Shown: positions 19,748 through 30,742, counted from the first letter of the stretch. The stretch is 64,000 nt of DNA from Cercospora beticola (GCF_033473495.1 NC_088936.1:3224001-3288000); one strand, 5' to 3'. The notes: generated by a model from the sequence alone, not told the origin. Translations and numbers: made by a program.

Positions 19748-20581
19748 CTACCGTCCCGTGAGCCAGCTGTACCAACCTTTCCCGCTCTGCGTAGCATTAT
19801 CGACCGCAACCTGTGCCTGTCGATCCAATGGTCCTCCCGCCGGCACCAGCATCTCCGGTACTTTTTCACCCTGCCTTCTATGCTGATCGACTTTATCCTC
19901 CACCGCCTGCAACACATGTCTCGCCTCTTCTTTCACCTCCTCAGCCGCGAATTCCGTCTTCTCCGCTATCGTCCCTGCCGCAGCAGCAGAAGCAGAAGCC
20001 GCACCTAATCTCCCACCCTTTTGCTCCTCTTTGCTCAAATCTTTGAATAGCCAATTACTCGCTCTCTTGAACATGCCCGGCCGGTTTTGCTTTTCAAGTT
20101 CTGCCTGTCTCGCATTTCGTTCCCGATTAATCAACAACATCTGATCCTCCGTCGCAGTCCCCTGACTAGCAGCCTGCGTCGCAATAGCCAATTCTCTCGC
20201 ATGTTCGATTTGTTTCTGCGCCAACCACTCTTTCCGTTTCCGGCGGTTGTGTAGAATCATATCCGTCACACCTGCTGTAGCGACGGCTCCGGAGAGAATG
20301 GTCAAGCCGATGAGGCTGAGGGCTGTGAAGCGGTGGGCTCGGTCTGCCCATACTCGACCTATGCGGACGGTCTTGTCGAATGTGGTTTCGCGGCCTTGTT
20401 TGGCGAGAGCGGCGGCTGCTCGGAGACGTTGGATCTTTTGTTGGGGGGTTTCATTTGCGGGTGCGGAGCCAAAATTTATTCGTGATGAAGTTGTTGCGCC
20501 TGGGGCGGAGGATGTGAATGTGCTGGAGGCGTACGGTCCTGTTGCTGTGAAGCGCGTTGCGTCGGACGGTGAGCGCGCCAT
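19748..20581 (-). CDS. Mitochondrial COX14-like inner-membrane protein (putative)
   Basis: Single exon, 277 aa. The N terminus is Ser/Thr/Ala-rich with Arg and no acidic residues over the first 35 positions except one Asp, compatible with a mitochondrial presequence. A block (about 44-84) with Gln-Gln-Lys-Ile-Gln-Arg-Leu-Arg and Arg-Val-Trp-Ala-Asp-Arg-Ala-His precedes one membrane helix (about 85-108). After it come a basic stop-transfer (Asn-Arg-Arg-Lys-Arg-Lys) and a long Ala/Glu/Lys-rich coiled-coil-like tail. This pattern resembles fungal proteins annotated as cytochrome oxidase c assembly (COX14 domain). The family assignment is from memory of the pattern and should be checked; the single-pass topology is clear. 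Confidence 0.65.
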   Translation of the reverse strand: MARSPSDATRFTATGPYASSTFTSSAPGATTSSRINFGSAPANETPQQKIQRLRAAAALAKQGRETTFDKTVRIGRVWADRAHRFTALSLIGLTILSGAVATAGVTDMILHNRRKRKEWLAQKQIEHARELAIATQAASQGTATEDQMLLINRERNARQAELEKQNRPGMFKRASNWLFKDLSKEEQKGGRLGAASASAAAAGTIAEKTEFAAEEVKEEARHVLQAVEDKVDQHRRQGEKVPEMLVPAGGPLDRQAQVAVDNATQSGKGWYSWLTGR

Positions 20582-20895
20582 TGTGGATTGGTTGTGCTAT
20601 GGCGAGAAGGAATTTCTGGTATCGAGAGGAGCGAAGGGCTATGTGTGATGCATTGCATTTGATGATCGTCTAGACTATCTCCTTGGGAAAAGTTGAAGTT
20701 CAAGTCGATGACGGTCGGACCAATCGCCAATGAGCTCCGATCCGACTTCAGGTCGGGCTTCATCCCTTTGACATTCCCTACACTCTTGACAAACAAGAGA
20801 TATCGTCTGCTTCCAGTGCAGTCAAACCGCTGCTAGAGGGTGCTGTTGTGCGCCTCGAAGTGCAGACGTGTACAAAGGCATCGTGCGCTGCCGGC
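20582..20895. promoter_or_regulatory. Divergent promoter region
   Basis: The 314 bp between the starts of the COX14-like gene (-) and the DUF2458-like gene (+) must contain both promoters. No specific element is claimed. Confidence 0.45.
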
Positions 20896-21739
20896 ATGGC
20901 AGATCAAACCAGTACAACCGCAGTGCCAGATCTACAGGCCATTCTTGCCACTCTTGCCCAGTATTCTGCTCAAAATGCTGCGGCTGCTCCAGCGACAGGC
21001 ACGGATCCTAGCACACCACAGCCTGAAGATGCGTCGCAGCAGAACCGAGGCGTTACCAGCCTGCCAGCTGAGCGAGAGCAGCCCGCGAAGTCGTTTGACC
21101 CACGCCTTCCACGCCCGCAGGGCCGATCAGCAACTTCGACGCCAAAGCCTATGATTGACCCGGCAACAATCACCGTCTGGCCAGAGGCTCTACGATGCGT
21201 GACCAAAATCGGAGCGCAAAACCCACAGTTTGCCGTGAGCATCAAGCGGGTAAGCTGGTGCGTGCCTTCCTGTGTTTGAAGAACCCATTGACACGTGCAA
21301 ACAGATGATGAAAGATCAGCGAGCCAACGAGATGCGTTGGTATTCCGAGAGACAGAACCTTAAGCATGTGCACGCCAACCGAGCTGCTGAGACTGCCAAA
21401 GCAGAGTCTATTCTCAAGTCCTTGAACCAGAACTCTTACGAGCCTTTGCCTGAGCTCGAAACGCCAGAGGAGAAGAAGGAACGGGAGCTCGCTGAATTCG
21501 ATCGAAAGATCTACGCTGCGCAGGAGACCATGGCGGCCGCTATGACAGCGGAATTGAAGAGTCTGGGCGTCCCCTTCTTTGGGGCGAGCGAGTCCTTGAT
21601 CGTGCCTGATGACCGAGACCTGTCGGAGAGCAAGCTGCCAGATGGTCATCCCAAGTATAGTCCGCTTGTGACCAGAAGCGAGTTGATGGCATTGCAAGGA
21701 AAGATGGTGGATCTCCTTGAGGACTTGTATCGCGATTAG
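20896..21739 (+). CDS. DUF2458-like coiled-coil protein
   Basis: Exons 20896-21249 and 21305-21739; the 55-nt intron (GTAAGC...branch ttgac...ACAG) is phase 0; 262 aa. The N-terminal half is Pro/Ala/Gln-rich and disordered, with a short helix at residues 10-30. After the conserved-looking Trp-Pro-Glu-Ala-Leu segment a charged helical region starts (Lys-Asp-Gln-Arg-Ala-Asn-Glu-Met-Arg-Trp) and continues as a probable coiled coil with an Ala-rich part near Glu-Thr-Met-Ala-Ala-Ala-Met. The C terminus is a short helix (Leu-Gln-Gly-Lys-Met-Val-Asp-Leu-Leu-Glu). The arrangement resembles the fungal DUF2458 family; no biochemical role is known to me. The ATG at 20896 is the first in frame. Confidence 0.72.
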
Positions 21740-22726
21740 TGGCGTATGGCGCACGATGACTTCCCTTGCAAGGCGAGCTTGTTCAGGCCTTGCCCATATG
21801 ATCGGTAGCACGTCGAGCGCGCTGTCAGCTGCCAAAAGTGAGTAGGTAGCCGCCCCAGGTGGCAGTAGCAGTCTAAGCATATGAAAGTATGGGCTCTGGT
21901 GCTACTCATTCACCTTACTCCCACGTGCTCAATGCACACTGGAGGCACAAAAGACGGTCCAAATCCATTCGCAACCTGATCATCTTGTTCAACATCCCAA
22001 AGCACAACAACTACGGAACAGGTCCACGCAGGACCAGCGCAGCCAACGGGTATCTGCCACAACTACCTCACGCTCCTTCGGTTCGACGGCACGCGCTCTT
22101 GTGTCTCCGCAGCGACAGGACCTTCAAGCCGCAGCTTGGTAGTCGGCATCGTTGCTCATCGGCTTCGAAGGGCAGGTTGGGCCCGGTCTCGTCGCGGCGC
22201 GGTCAGTGAAACCCTCGGGCGGACGGTTGTAGCGATCTGGACACTGGACTCGTCAGGTCAGTTGAGCCGCTCCCCAGGCTCCAGAGGTCTATCAGGGTGG
22301 TCAGCATTGGTAGGTCGACATCCAGACATACCTTTACAACCATCTCTGAGGCCCATTCGCTCCACGAAATCACCACTGACCAGGACTAGGGACAATCAAG
22401 CAAACTTTCCGCATTAAATAACTCGTCTTCATAGCGAAGTCTTTGAGGGCTGTGAAGGTGAAAGGTTGATTGAGAGTAAGGTACGTGAGCTAGCGACCAA
22501 TCCACTTCCGCTTCACCTTTCATAACGCGATCTCCACCACAACGAACATCACTCGATGCGTTGGACGAGTCTGAACACATGCTCACGGCCATTTAGTGCT
22601 CTACGCCATTACTTCGATTCATCACCACATTCGTTCCGCTTCGACGCCGGCCTCAAGACTACCCACTGCAAACCGCAGGCCTTCCTTCACTCGCTCTCTC
22701 ACGCAAACGCGCCGAACGCCACCGCC
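21740..22726. other. Intergenic and 5' leader region
   Basis: Almost 1 kb. The frame of the next gene is open from 22556, but the signal peptide begins at 22727, so the earlier part is treated as leader. No other gene seen. Confidence 0.5.
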
Positions 22727-23953
22727 ATGGGGTGCGTCCGTCGCGTCTTCGCCGTGCTTTCGGTCTTCCTAAGCGCCACAGTCATCCACGTCAAAGCCTC
22801 CGACATTTCTGGCGTGCAGCCATCTGACGCTCACCTGATGGTAGATGGCATTGCAACAGAAGTGGTCAGCGTTGCACAGGCCCTCACGATCACCGTCAGT
22901 GCTGGAGCCACCCTTACCCCGGAGCCGATCGCTTCTGCGCAGACCTTGATCGATACTGTCAGCATTGATCTCGGTCACGGAACCACTTTGTCACTCGATC
23001 CGGGCGTGACTATCGACCCCGTGCCCGAGGCCACCGCACCATCGCAACAAGGCTTAGTCGTGGTCACAGTTCTTCAAACAGTGACTCGTACGGCTCACTC
23101 AGGCAACGAAGCGCAGCCTACTGAGCGGCGAGAGAAGCGGTTCACACAATGCTGGAATGGCAGCGCATGGCCATGCGGCGTGCCAACGACCACTTACACC
23201 GACACCTACCCGCCTTGGGTCTTTATATTGCATGGAGAGACTATCAGCACCATCTACCATACAACCACAACAAATGGTGTCGTATGGGTAGCCTCGATGT
23301 TCGTGAACGAAGACACCGAGGTACATCACCCTGCAACCACTATCACCGGCACGCGGTACTCTTATTACAAGCGTGATCTGGCATCTGCATCTACCAGCGC
23401 TTCCTCTACTACTACCACAACTGCCTACATCAGCACTGTAGTCATCACCATACCGGAGCCGTCTTCCAGCACTCAGCCAACCTCCATCAACTTCTTCAAC
23501 GGCACTATCTCAACCCCGGCCTCTTCTGAGGCATCAGCCAACACTACTTCCGTCCCTTACATATCGGATGCGACAAGTACTTTCCTGCCTTCATCATTCT
23601 CCAGCGAAGCCGGTGCCTCCTACTTCACCAAAATCAACCCAATCGCAACCGTCATCCAAGAGATCTGCAAAATCAACGGTACTTGCTACCCTCTCTACAA
23701 CACTTCCGCCGTGACTGCCAACCCGAACTTCACTATTCCGCTCACTGCTTTCTCAGCCAACCTGACAACCACAGCCTTCACTTTCGTCAGCCCGACAGCG
23801 ACTACGACCTCGAAGTCAACCTCGGCATTAACTTCGAGTACTTTGGGGCCATCGACAACTCGGAACTTGGGAGGGGAGCAGAATGGAGGAGCGGCTGGAA
23901 ACAGCGCTTGCGCTTTTCTGACTGGGTTGATGGTTCTTGCTGCTATTTTGTGA
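22727..23953 (+). CDS. Secreted, probably GPI-anchored Ser/Thr-rich wall protein
   Basis: Single exon, 408 aa from the ATG at 22727 (context gccATGG). Residues 1-25 are a signal peptide. Two Lys-Arg sites (137-138 after Arg-Glu, and 215-216) look like Kex2 processing sites. Between them lies a Trp/Cys-containing segment (Cys-Trp-Asn-Gly-Ser-Ala-Trp-Pro-Cys). The second half is rich in Ser and Thr with many N-glycosylation sequons. The C terminus ends with small residues and a hydrophobic tail (Ala-Phe-Leu-Thr-Gly-Leu-Met-Val-Leu-Ala-Ala-Ile-Leu) typical of a GPI signal. Probably a cell-surface or wall mannoprotein; no enzyme domain recognised. If Kex2 cleaves, the N-terminal part could be released as a separate peptide. 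Confidence 0.78.
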   Translation: MGCVRRVFAVLSVFLSATVIHVKASDISGVQPSDAHLMVDGIATEVVSVAQALTITVSAGATLTPEPIASAQTLIDTVSIDLGHGTTLSLDPGVTIDPVPEATAPSQQGLVVVTVLQTVTRTAHSGNEAQPTERREKRFTQCWNGSAWPCGVPTTTYTDTYPPWVFILHGETISTIYHTTTTNGVVWVASMFVNEDTEVHHPATTITGTRYSYYKRDLASASTSASSTTTTTAYISTVVITIPEPSSSTQPTSINFFNGTISTPASSEASANTTSVPYISDATSTFLPSSFSSEAGASYFTKINPIATVIQEICKINGTCYPLYNTSAVTANPNFTIPLTAFSANLTTTAFTFVSPTATTTSKSTSALTSSTLGPSTTRNLGGEQNGGAAGNSACAFLTGLMVLAAIL

Positions 23954-24689
23954 GAAAAGGACGAATGAGCGTTGCATATGTATTTGACCGGGCAGTTCTT
24001 GCTGCATTCAGACTGTAGCTGCTTAGTCTAGCAGTGAAGCGGGCCGATAGTAGGCTCAATCAAAAGTAAATGAAATTTATTAGAAGCTCACTGTGGTCTC
24101 GCATTCGTGCCAATATCCCCTCCTTCTGCAATTTTGAGTGCTCTGTAATGCTGTCGTATGTTCTGACGAACTGGTCAGATTTGGAGTACTAGCGGCGGAG
24201 ATGAAGAGGTCGAGCTCCGTCGCTCTGCAAATTGAAGGGGCCCATGGCTCTACACATCTTCAAAGGATCATGGCGAAAATTGTAGCTGCGACAAAAGTAG
24301 GCAAGAGACCTGAAAGACAGAGATATCCTCAGTTCTGATCTCGGCTCTCTGTCTCTATCGGACTGGCTGCGTCACTGGGGTATAGAACTGAAGCTGAGTA
24401 GCGACAAAGTCATACCATTGAGGAACTCTATCAGCCAAGATGTCACGACCCTGCTCAGCTGTTTTCCCTGCCAACGGGTATGCAAAAGACCAGGAAATGG
24501 TGAAAGATCGGAAGTCACGGATTCTACTGCCTGCAGCTCTTATTCTGATCTCGTCATCTAGACAAGATCCATAGGAGGGGAAAACTGTACGGATTGCGAA
24601 TTCTGCTTCCTGGAGACATGATTGCTGTGCCGCACTTCTGCAAGTTCTCCCACCCGAGCTCTTTATCGTTAACGTCTTCCAGCCCATTC
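23954..24689. other. Convergent intergenic region
   Basis: 3' sides of the wall-protein gene (+) and the small membrane-protein gene (-). No gene recognised. Confidence 0.5.
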
Positions 24690-25251
24690 TCAACCCGGCA
24701 CGGCACCATATCCTTCCCGCCACCTCGTCCACCATGGCTTCACAGTCGCCCAGGCCAGTAGCCCCACAGTTGCAATCAGGAAGATCCAGACCACCAGCTG
24801 ATCCTTGACACTATCTCGTTGGAAGCACGTCGTGAGGACATTCTCTTCCGTCGCTCCGGCACATATCGGTAAATTGTATGATAGACAGAATTGCTTGTTG
24901 CAATCTGCACATGTACGGCCGTGAACCTTGTTTTCGGAGCCGTTGGTGGGCAGAATGTCGCGGGCCTCGAGGGCTAGGGGATCAGGTTCGGCATCTCGAA
25001 GAGTGAGTCGCGTGGGGTTCGTGCCAGTATCTGGTTCAGTGGGCTTATCGGATGAAGGGGGAGCATCGAGTGGGATGATGGTGCTATTTGTGAAGCAGGT
25101 GCATTTGCAGAAGGATGTCGGTGCTGGTAGTCCGTCAGCCGGGTGGAGGTGCGCTGGAATGGGTCGGAAAAGGCTCACAGGCTGCGAGGGAGAGTGAGAG
25201 GAAGGAGAGGAAGAGCAGCATGTACTGCCACACGGGTCGTTGTCGCGTCAT
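24690..25251 (-). CDS. Small Cys-rich type I membrane protein
   Basis: Minus-strand exons 25179-25251 and 24690-25123 with a 55-nt intron (GTGAGC donor, branch CTGAC, acceptor CCAG) at phase 1; 168 aa. Exon 1 encodes only the signal peptide (Met-Thr-Arg-Gln-Arg to Ser-Leu-Ala-Ala). The lumenal part has an early Cys-Lys-Cys-Thr-Cys cluster and a later Cys-Ala-Asp-Cys-Asn-Lys-Gln-Phe-Cys block plus two more Cys. One membrane helix (Val-Val-Trp-Ile-Phe-Leu-Ile-Ala) lies about 30 residues from the C terminus, followed by a short basic Trp-rich cytosolic tail. It looks like a conserved secretory-pathway or vacuolar membrane protein, but I do not know a name. Without exon 1 the signal peptide would be missed. 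Confidence 0.78.
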
Positions 25252-25441
25252 CGTTCAAGCATACTTGTTCGTGATGGATGTCTCGAGAGGTGGAGCTGTG
25301 AGGTTCATGGTTCGTCTGGACGTTCACATGCTGCGCGGCAAGCTCCGTAGCGCCAAGCAGGGATGAAGTTACATTTTCGGACCTTTTCTGAGCTATCCAC
25401 TTCCTTTCTGCATCTGCACGCCAATATGCGCCGGTGACACC
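25252..25441. promoter_or_regulatory. Short divergent promoter
   Basis: 190 bp separate the start codons of the small membrane-protein gene (-) and the nucleolar RRM gene (+), so both promoters overlap here. Confidence 0.5.
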
Positions 25442-27052
25442 ATGAGTCCCGAAGACCGCACTCGACTTCACATCACGCCCTTCAATCCCTCCATACTTGA
25501 TCGCTTTGTCCCGGATGCTCTCAAGCCCGTTGCGACAAACATTTCGTTCCACGCAGTAGAAACCTTTCCCGAGCGGGGCTTCGGCTACGTAGAGTTGCCT
25601 AACAGCGAAGCACAGAAGCTGAGAAAGAAACTGAACGGAACTATGTTGAAGGGCACAAAAATTAAGATTGAGGAGGCCAAGCCGGAGAAAAAGCGCAAAA
25701 GCAGAGAAGAGGCTGCCCCAGATGGAGACGACGGGAAAGCGAGGAAGAAGGCCAAGAAAGAAAAGACGAAGCGCAAAGTCGGTGAGCTTGTTGTTGAAGG
25801 ACATGAGCTGCCTGAGGGACGCCATGTGAAGAGAGGCTGGGCCGAGGACAAGGCGAAGTCGAAGAAGGGCACCAAGAACGACGACAGCATCAAGGATAAG
25901 AAGATGAAATTCAAGACTGTTGTGCCACCGAACAAGGTTGAAGTGGAGAGGGAGAGTGGCAAGAAAAGCAGAACGAAAGAGAAGAAGGAGAAGGAAGCGC
26001 AAAAGTCTGGACGTAAAGAGGTAGTGGTTACCGAGGGCAAAAAGACAAGCAGGCCTGCTGCTGGTGGAAAGGCGAGATCAGGAGAACTGAAATACGAAGA
26101 TGGCAGAGGCTGGGTCAACGATGAGGGTGAAGTCGTAGAGGCGGAGACAGAGAAGCAAAAGAAGAAGCGAGAGCGCAAGGCTGCGAAAGAGGCTGCAAAA
26201 CCGGCTGTCCTTGAACCTGAGCTACAAGAGCAACAAGACTCTGTACTTGAAGACGCACCCGAGCTGGATTCCGAGCCAGACGACGAAGGCAGCATCGAAC
26301 TAGCACACGCCAGTCTTCCGACACGAGAAGCCTGGTCAGGCGATGAGGACAGTGCATCCAGCGCCTCAGTCTCTTCAGCTTCTGAATCAGTCACATCGTC
26401 CGAGTCAGACGACGACACAGAAGCCAACCTCGACGCACAACTCGTACAAGCTCGCAACAATTCTGCCTCGAACAAAAACACGCAGACACCCGAAGCTATT
26501 TCTCTCCCAGTCGGCTCAGTACAAGAGAAGGAAGTCCACCCGCTCGAAGCCCTCTTCAAGCGTCCCGCTCCATCAACAGCAGATGTCTCCCCGAGACCAA
26601 AGCCCACGCCTATCGACACCTCATTCAGCTTCTTCGATGCGCAAGGTGGCGAAACGGACGAAGACGACGTCGGCGCTGTCGCGGAACTCCGCATCCCGCA
26701 AACCCCACGTACCAAAGAAGATCTCGAGTGGCGAGGGCAGAGATCCGCCGCACCAACACCTGATACCGCTGCGATAGGCAAGAGATTCGATTTCCGCTTC
26801 ACGCAGGATGAGGATGAGGACGAGGACGAGGACGAAGAAATGGCTGACGCGGACGCCGGTGGCGACGCTTCTCCTCAGGCGAAAGCCGGAGCTGCGAGAC
26901 CTACAGGTGAGGAGAAGGAAGAAAGTGAGTTTAGGAAATGGTTTTATGAGAATCGCGGGGCGCTGAATCGAGGATGGAAGAGGAGGCGGAAGGATGAAAG
27001 GAAGAGTCTGAGACAGAGGGAGAATAGGAGGATCGGGAGGAGGGTGGCCTAG
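25442..27052 (+). CDS. Nucleolar RRM protein with basic and acidic tracts
   Basis: Single exon, 536 aa. Residues about 8-82 form an RNA recognition motif (Leu-His-Ile-Thr-Pro-Phe strand, Gly-Phe-Gly-Tyr-Val-Glu-Leu RNP1-like strand, Gly-Thr-Met-Leu-Lys-Gly-Thr-Lys-Ile-Lys end). A long Lys-rich region with many NLS-like runs follows, then Ser/Glu/Asp-rich segments, an Asp-Glu repeat (about 458-470) and a very basic C-terminal end. An N-terminal RRM plus charged tracts suits a ribosome-biogenesis factor, similar in design to NOL8-type proteins. The C-terminal block (Phe-Arg-Lys-Trp-Phe-Tyr-Glu-Asn-Arg) supports this. Exact orthology is not established. Confidence 0.75.
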   Translation: MSPEDRTRLHITPFNPSILDRFVPDALKPVATNISFHAVETFPERGFGYVELPNSEAQKLRKKLNGTMLKGTKIKIEEAKPEKKRKSREEAAPDGDDGKARKKAKKEKTKRKVGELVVEGHELPEGRHVKRGWAEDKAKSKKGTKNDDSIKDKKMKFKTVVPPNKVEVERESGKKSRTKEKKEKEAQKSGRKEVVVTEGKKTSRPAAGGKARSGELKYEDGRGWVNDEGEVVEAETEKQKKKRERKAAKEAAKPAVLEPELQEQQDSVLEDAPELDSEPDDEGSIELAHASLPTREAWSGDEDSASSASVSSASESVTSSESDDDTEANLDAQLVQARNNSASNKNTQTPEAISLPVGSVQEKEVHPLEALFKRPAPSTADVSPRPKPTPIDTSFSFFDAQGGETDEDDVGAVAELRIPQTPRTKEDLEWRGQRSAAPTPDTAAIGKRFDFRFTQDEDEDEDEDEEMADADAGGDASPQAKAGAARPTGEEKEESEFRKWFYENRGALNRGWKRRRKDERKSLRQRENRRIGRRVA

Positions 27053-27354
27053 TGGAGCCTCCTGTCTCCTGGCCGGAAGCGATATAGATGTGGCGACAAT
27101 GCTGTTCATGAGCCGGAACGTGTTCAGGTCGCTTTTGTTGCACAGAAATGCGTCATGAGAGAAATGTATATTTTGATACTGCCAGCCATGTCCATGCAAT
27201 CGCATGCTGTACACAAGATCGAGATGCTCAGCGAAATATACACGCAGAAGCAAAACTTCAACAAGGAGAATCGGAAGAGCGTTAAGTGTGAACATGATAT
27301 TAGTTGCTGTACTATATGTACACCACTGTCCGTCGATGAGGTTCCTCCATATAG
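27053..27354. other. Convergent 3' region
   Basis: About 300 bp between the 3' ends of the RRM gene (+) and the kinase gene (-). Nothing else seen. Confidence 0.45.
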
Positions 27355-29072
27355 TCAACCCTCGAGCATGAAATCGTCCTCAAGAAGACTCTTGCTCGCC
27401 ACGAAGCTGAACCCGCCAAAGGGGTCGTTCTCAGCGGCAATGTACGAATCATTGGCCATATCCTCGAATCTCTGGTTGCGAGACACGACAGGACTGAGAG
27501 GCAAGTCTGTGAAATCGGCTGCAAAGTTCTCCGCGAGCTCAGGATCGGTGATGACGGGCTGAATAGGCTAGAAATTGTGTTAGCACGTCCTTACTGGGAC
27601 CTGTTGATAGGAGAATGAAGACTTACAGGCTCCATTTCGCGACGCTCGAGCTTCTTCCAATCAATCTTTTTGAAGAAGCGATGCGCTTTCAACTCTTTAA
27701 TGCCCTTCACGGTCGTGCCACCAAGGCGCTTGTGTGGTTCCTTTCGTAGCAGCCGAGTCAGAATATCCTTCGCATCAGGACCAAGATAGTATGGAAGCTG
27801 CAGCTTCTGCTTGAGGATATTCTGCTGGATCTTGGCGTGGTTGTTACCACCGAATGGGGGCTGGCCAGTAAGTAGATCGCATCCTATTGCACCAAGACCC
27901 CACCAATCGACCGAAAAGTCGTAGGGCTTGCCCTCGATGACCTCCGGCGCCATGTAGTCGATCGTGCCGAGGATGCTGTTCGCGCGCTCGTCTTCTTCGG
28001 CAGAGACTTTCGAAAGACCGAAATCAGTAAGGAGCAGATGGCCTTCCGAATCGAGCAGGCAGTTCTCTGGCTTGAGATCGCGGTAGATGACGCGAACATT
28101 TTGGTGCAGGTGCTCAAGAGCGAGGACCATCTCTGCCATGTAGAATGCTGCTGTATCTGCGGTGAACATGCCTTCCATTGCCAGGTGCGTGAAAAGCTCG
28201 CCGCCCTGAGCGTATTCGAGGATCAGGTAAAGCTTCTCCTGGTCCTGGAAAGCATAGTACAACTTCACCACGAATGGGTGGCGGTTGACAGACTCCAGAA
28301 TGTTGCGCTCGGTGCGGGTTTGCTCGATGAGACGCTTATGGACCGTAAGACTAGCCTTCTTAAACTGCTTCTGAGCGTACAGCTTGCCTGTGCATTGCTG
28401 CTTGACCAGATGGACAGTACCGAAAGCACCCTTGCCAAGACATCGCACAGGCTCGAAGTCCTCAGCATGCATCTTGCGATGAATGGAGTCAGTCCTCAAA
28501 CCACCCTCAATAGCCTGCGATGCAAATATCGGAGTTTGGGAGCCGGCAAGTGGGCTGATGAAGTCATTGTCGAGGGGAACATCGTATGTCTCCATCTCGG
28601 TCCTGTCGCCGTCGCTACCGGCCGATGAGGCCGTGGCAGTTGTCATCGAAGCATTTGACATGACACGAGCCAGACTTGGTCTCCTGCTGTCCAGGTTGAG
28701 TGCGTCGAGACGCTCGCGAAGACAACTGATACCGCCCTGGGGAGTTGCCGGGCGCAGCGCAGGGCTCAGTGCACCAATACGAGGCGTGGTGGCCCTCGAG
28801 AAGTCTGATTCCTCGCCATCGGTAGTCACTGGAGTCTCGAAACCTTTGATCACGTTGACTGCTGGTGCTGCTGGCAGCATGCCTCTCTTCTTCGCCTTTT
28901 GGCGCTGCTTCTTAGCCTTCTTCCGAAGGGCCTCATGATCGAGTTTCGGGACGGGGAGGCTCTGTTCGACTGGCAAGTCTCGAGCTGTCATGCGCGGAGT
29001 GCCGATTGGCATAGGAGGAGAGCGTTGAATGCCCAGATCGGCATAGCTGGGCTCAATGTCCATGGCTGGCAT
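27355..29072 (-). CDS. AGC-family protein kinase, S6K/Psk1-like
   Basis: Minus-strand exons 27627-29072 and 27355-27567 with a 59-nt intron (GTAAGT, branch GCTAAC, TTTCTAG), phase 0; 552 aa. The N-terminal 200 residues are disordered. The kinase domain starts near 206, with Gly-rich loop Gly213-Lys-Gly-Ala-Phe-Gly218, Lys235, Tyr-Arg-Asp-Leu-Lys-Pro-Glu-Asn, Asp-Phe-Gly-Leu-Ser and an activation loop ending Ile-Leu-Gly-Thr-Ile-Asp-Tyr-Met-Ala-Pro-Glu. Exon 2 supplies the AGC tail: a turn-type Leu-Ser-Pro-Val-Val and the hydrophobic motif Phe-Gly-Gly-Phe-Ser-Phe. This layout fits the p70 S6 kinase / fission yeast Psk1 group, effectors of TORC1 that phosphorylate ribosomal protein S6. Start could also be Met4. 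It lies head-to-head with eIF3c. Confidence 0.88.
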
Positions 29073-30742
29073 TTTTACAATCCAGGTTCGGCGCGTGGTA
29101 TGCAGAGCAGTCGTGTATTCAGAAGGCCCCTCTCAGCGACCGATCGACAGCTTTCGCAGCGGTCCTATGTAGACTCCGTTTATGCAGATTGCATATGGCA
29201 GTCGGCGGTGACTATTGTTTGCCTAATCGTCTACGGCACTTTCGAGTTTTGTTCGGGCTCTTCACCGAGCCTCTTCGTCCTTTTCGCCCAGCTTCAGGAG
29301 TACCCTTACACTGGGCCTCGTACACCTAGCCAGTCCAGCGCCGCAAAGCTGGAATCAGTGCGCGAGAGTCCTGCAACGCCGCCTGGAAGAACTGCGACGA
29401 TTGCGCCGGAGAAGACAGAGAACGTGGTAGCGGGAGGAGCGGAGTAGCCCATCGACGGTAGCGGAAATGTGTCGGAGTGTTTGCTGGAGTCGTCAGGTGC
29501 TCTGACGACGTGTGTAGTGTGTGGTGAATAAGTCGCGTTGAGAATATCTTTGCAGGTCAGGAGCGAGACACGATGATTTCGGACGTTGGTTCACCAGCCA
29601 TCGAACAGCGCACGTGCCGACGGTAATTTTAGCCCAGCCTAAACCGACCCAAGGCGCCGCAAGCAGCCAAAAGTTGGCACGGTCCACCACGTCTCACAGT
29701 GCGATGATTCCACGATGTCTGATAAGTTGGAGCAGCTGCTTTCGCTGGCCGGGAGGCTCAGAACAGGGTAGCCAGACTGGAGCTTCCAGTCACTTTTACT
29801 TTCACATCTAGCGAACGGCCGGTGTCCGGTTCAAGCACATGCAAGCTGATCCGGTAAGACTATTCAACAGGAGCGAACTTTATGCACGCCTTCGAGACTT
29901 TCATGACTATGGGAGGATAGCATGAAGTCACGTCTATGTGTCCCAGTCTCAAAGACCGCCCAGTCGCGCAGACTGCCAACGCGACGGTCTGTCGCAGTGT
30001 GCAAAGCAAAGTCACGTTCAACGTCGGCTACAATTCGTGGTAGATTATCTCCTCTGAAACTCCGCCCTCCATTGGGTACGCTATGGCACGAGGGGGCGAC
30101 AAGTCATACTCCTGGTCGTCAGCTCATTGACAGTAGTGCCGCGAACCAAAGATGTTCATGCTCGTAGAACATACTGGCGCACACGTCGTGGCTTTCGTGA
30201 GGTGAGCCGAACCACAACGCGCGTCTCTCATGGCAGGAAAGAGTCCTTGATCGAGATCCTGGCAGAAGAGATCACACGATTGTCGGCACGCGATTCCAGC
30301 AGTGCTAAGGCGCCTGCCTGATCAATTGCCTGCCAGGTCCAGTTGCTCGAAGGTCACTGTCTCAAAGAGATCGCGTTTGTTCATCCCAGGTCTGCCGCCA
30401 CGCCCATATGCGAGCATTCAACGTATTATAGACACACAAGTGAGTGCCAAACTTGCTGCTACACGTGGCGCAGATTCCGTCAGGTGAGAGATGAACGACG
30501 TGGACAAGTGAGTGTTGAGGACGACGGTGTGGGGAGGGAGGAGGAGGAGGCACGCGTTCGCACGGGAGCATCCGCCGCTGCCAAGATCTTCGAATTCTTT
30601 GACTTGATTTCAAGTGGGCTGTCGTAGCGATTGCCTCCGCCGCGACCACACGACCTGTGAGACTTCTGACTCACCCGCGCACCGACGACCCAATAGGCAA
30701 GGGCCGCCCTCACATCTATCATCGACATCAGCAGCATTCACG
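29073..30742. other. Long divergent upstream region (kinase / eIF3c)
   Basis: 1.67 kb between two divergent start codons. It probably holds both promoters and 5' leaders. A forward frame to 29447 has a peptide-like end but no ATG-based gene model, so it is not called. Confidence 0.5.

Noticed and set aside
25585..26802. 405-codon minus-strand frame opposite the nucleolar RRM gene
   Set aside because: Ser/Phe/Leu-rich antisense of Lys/Glu/Asp codons; the sense strand has an RRM and a coherent protein.
29075..29447. Forward frame ending near 29447 with a peptide-like Pro/Ser/Thr tail
   Set aside because: No ATG or splice model gives a complete protein, and the upstream part is antisense to the kinase.
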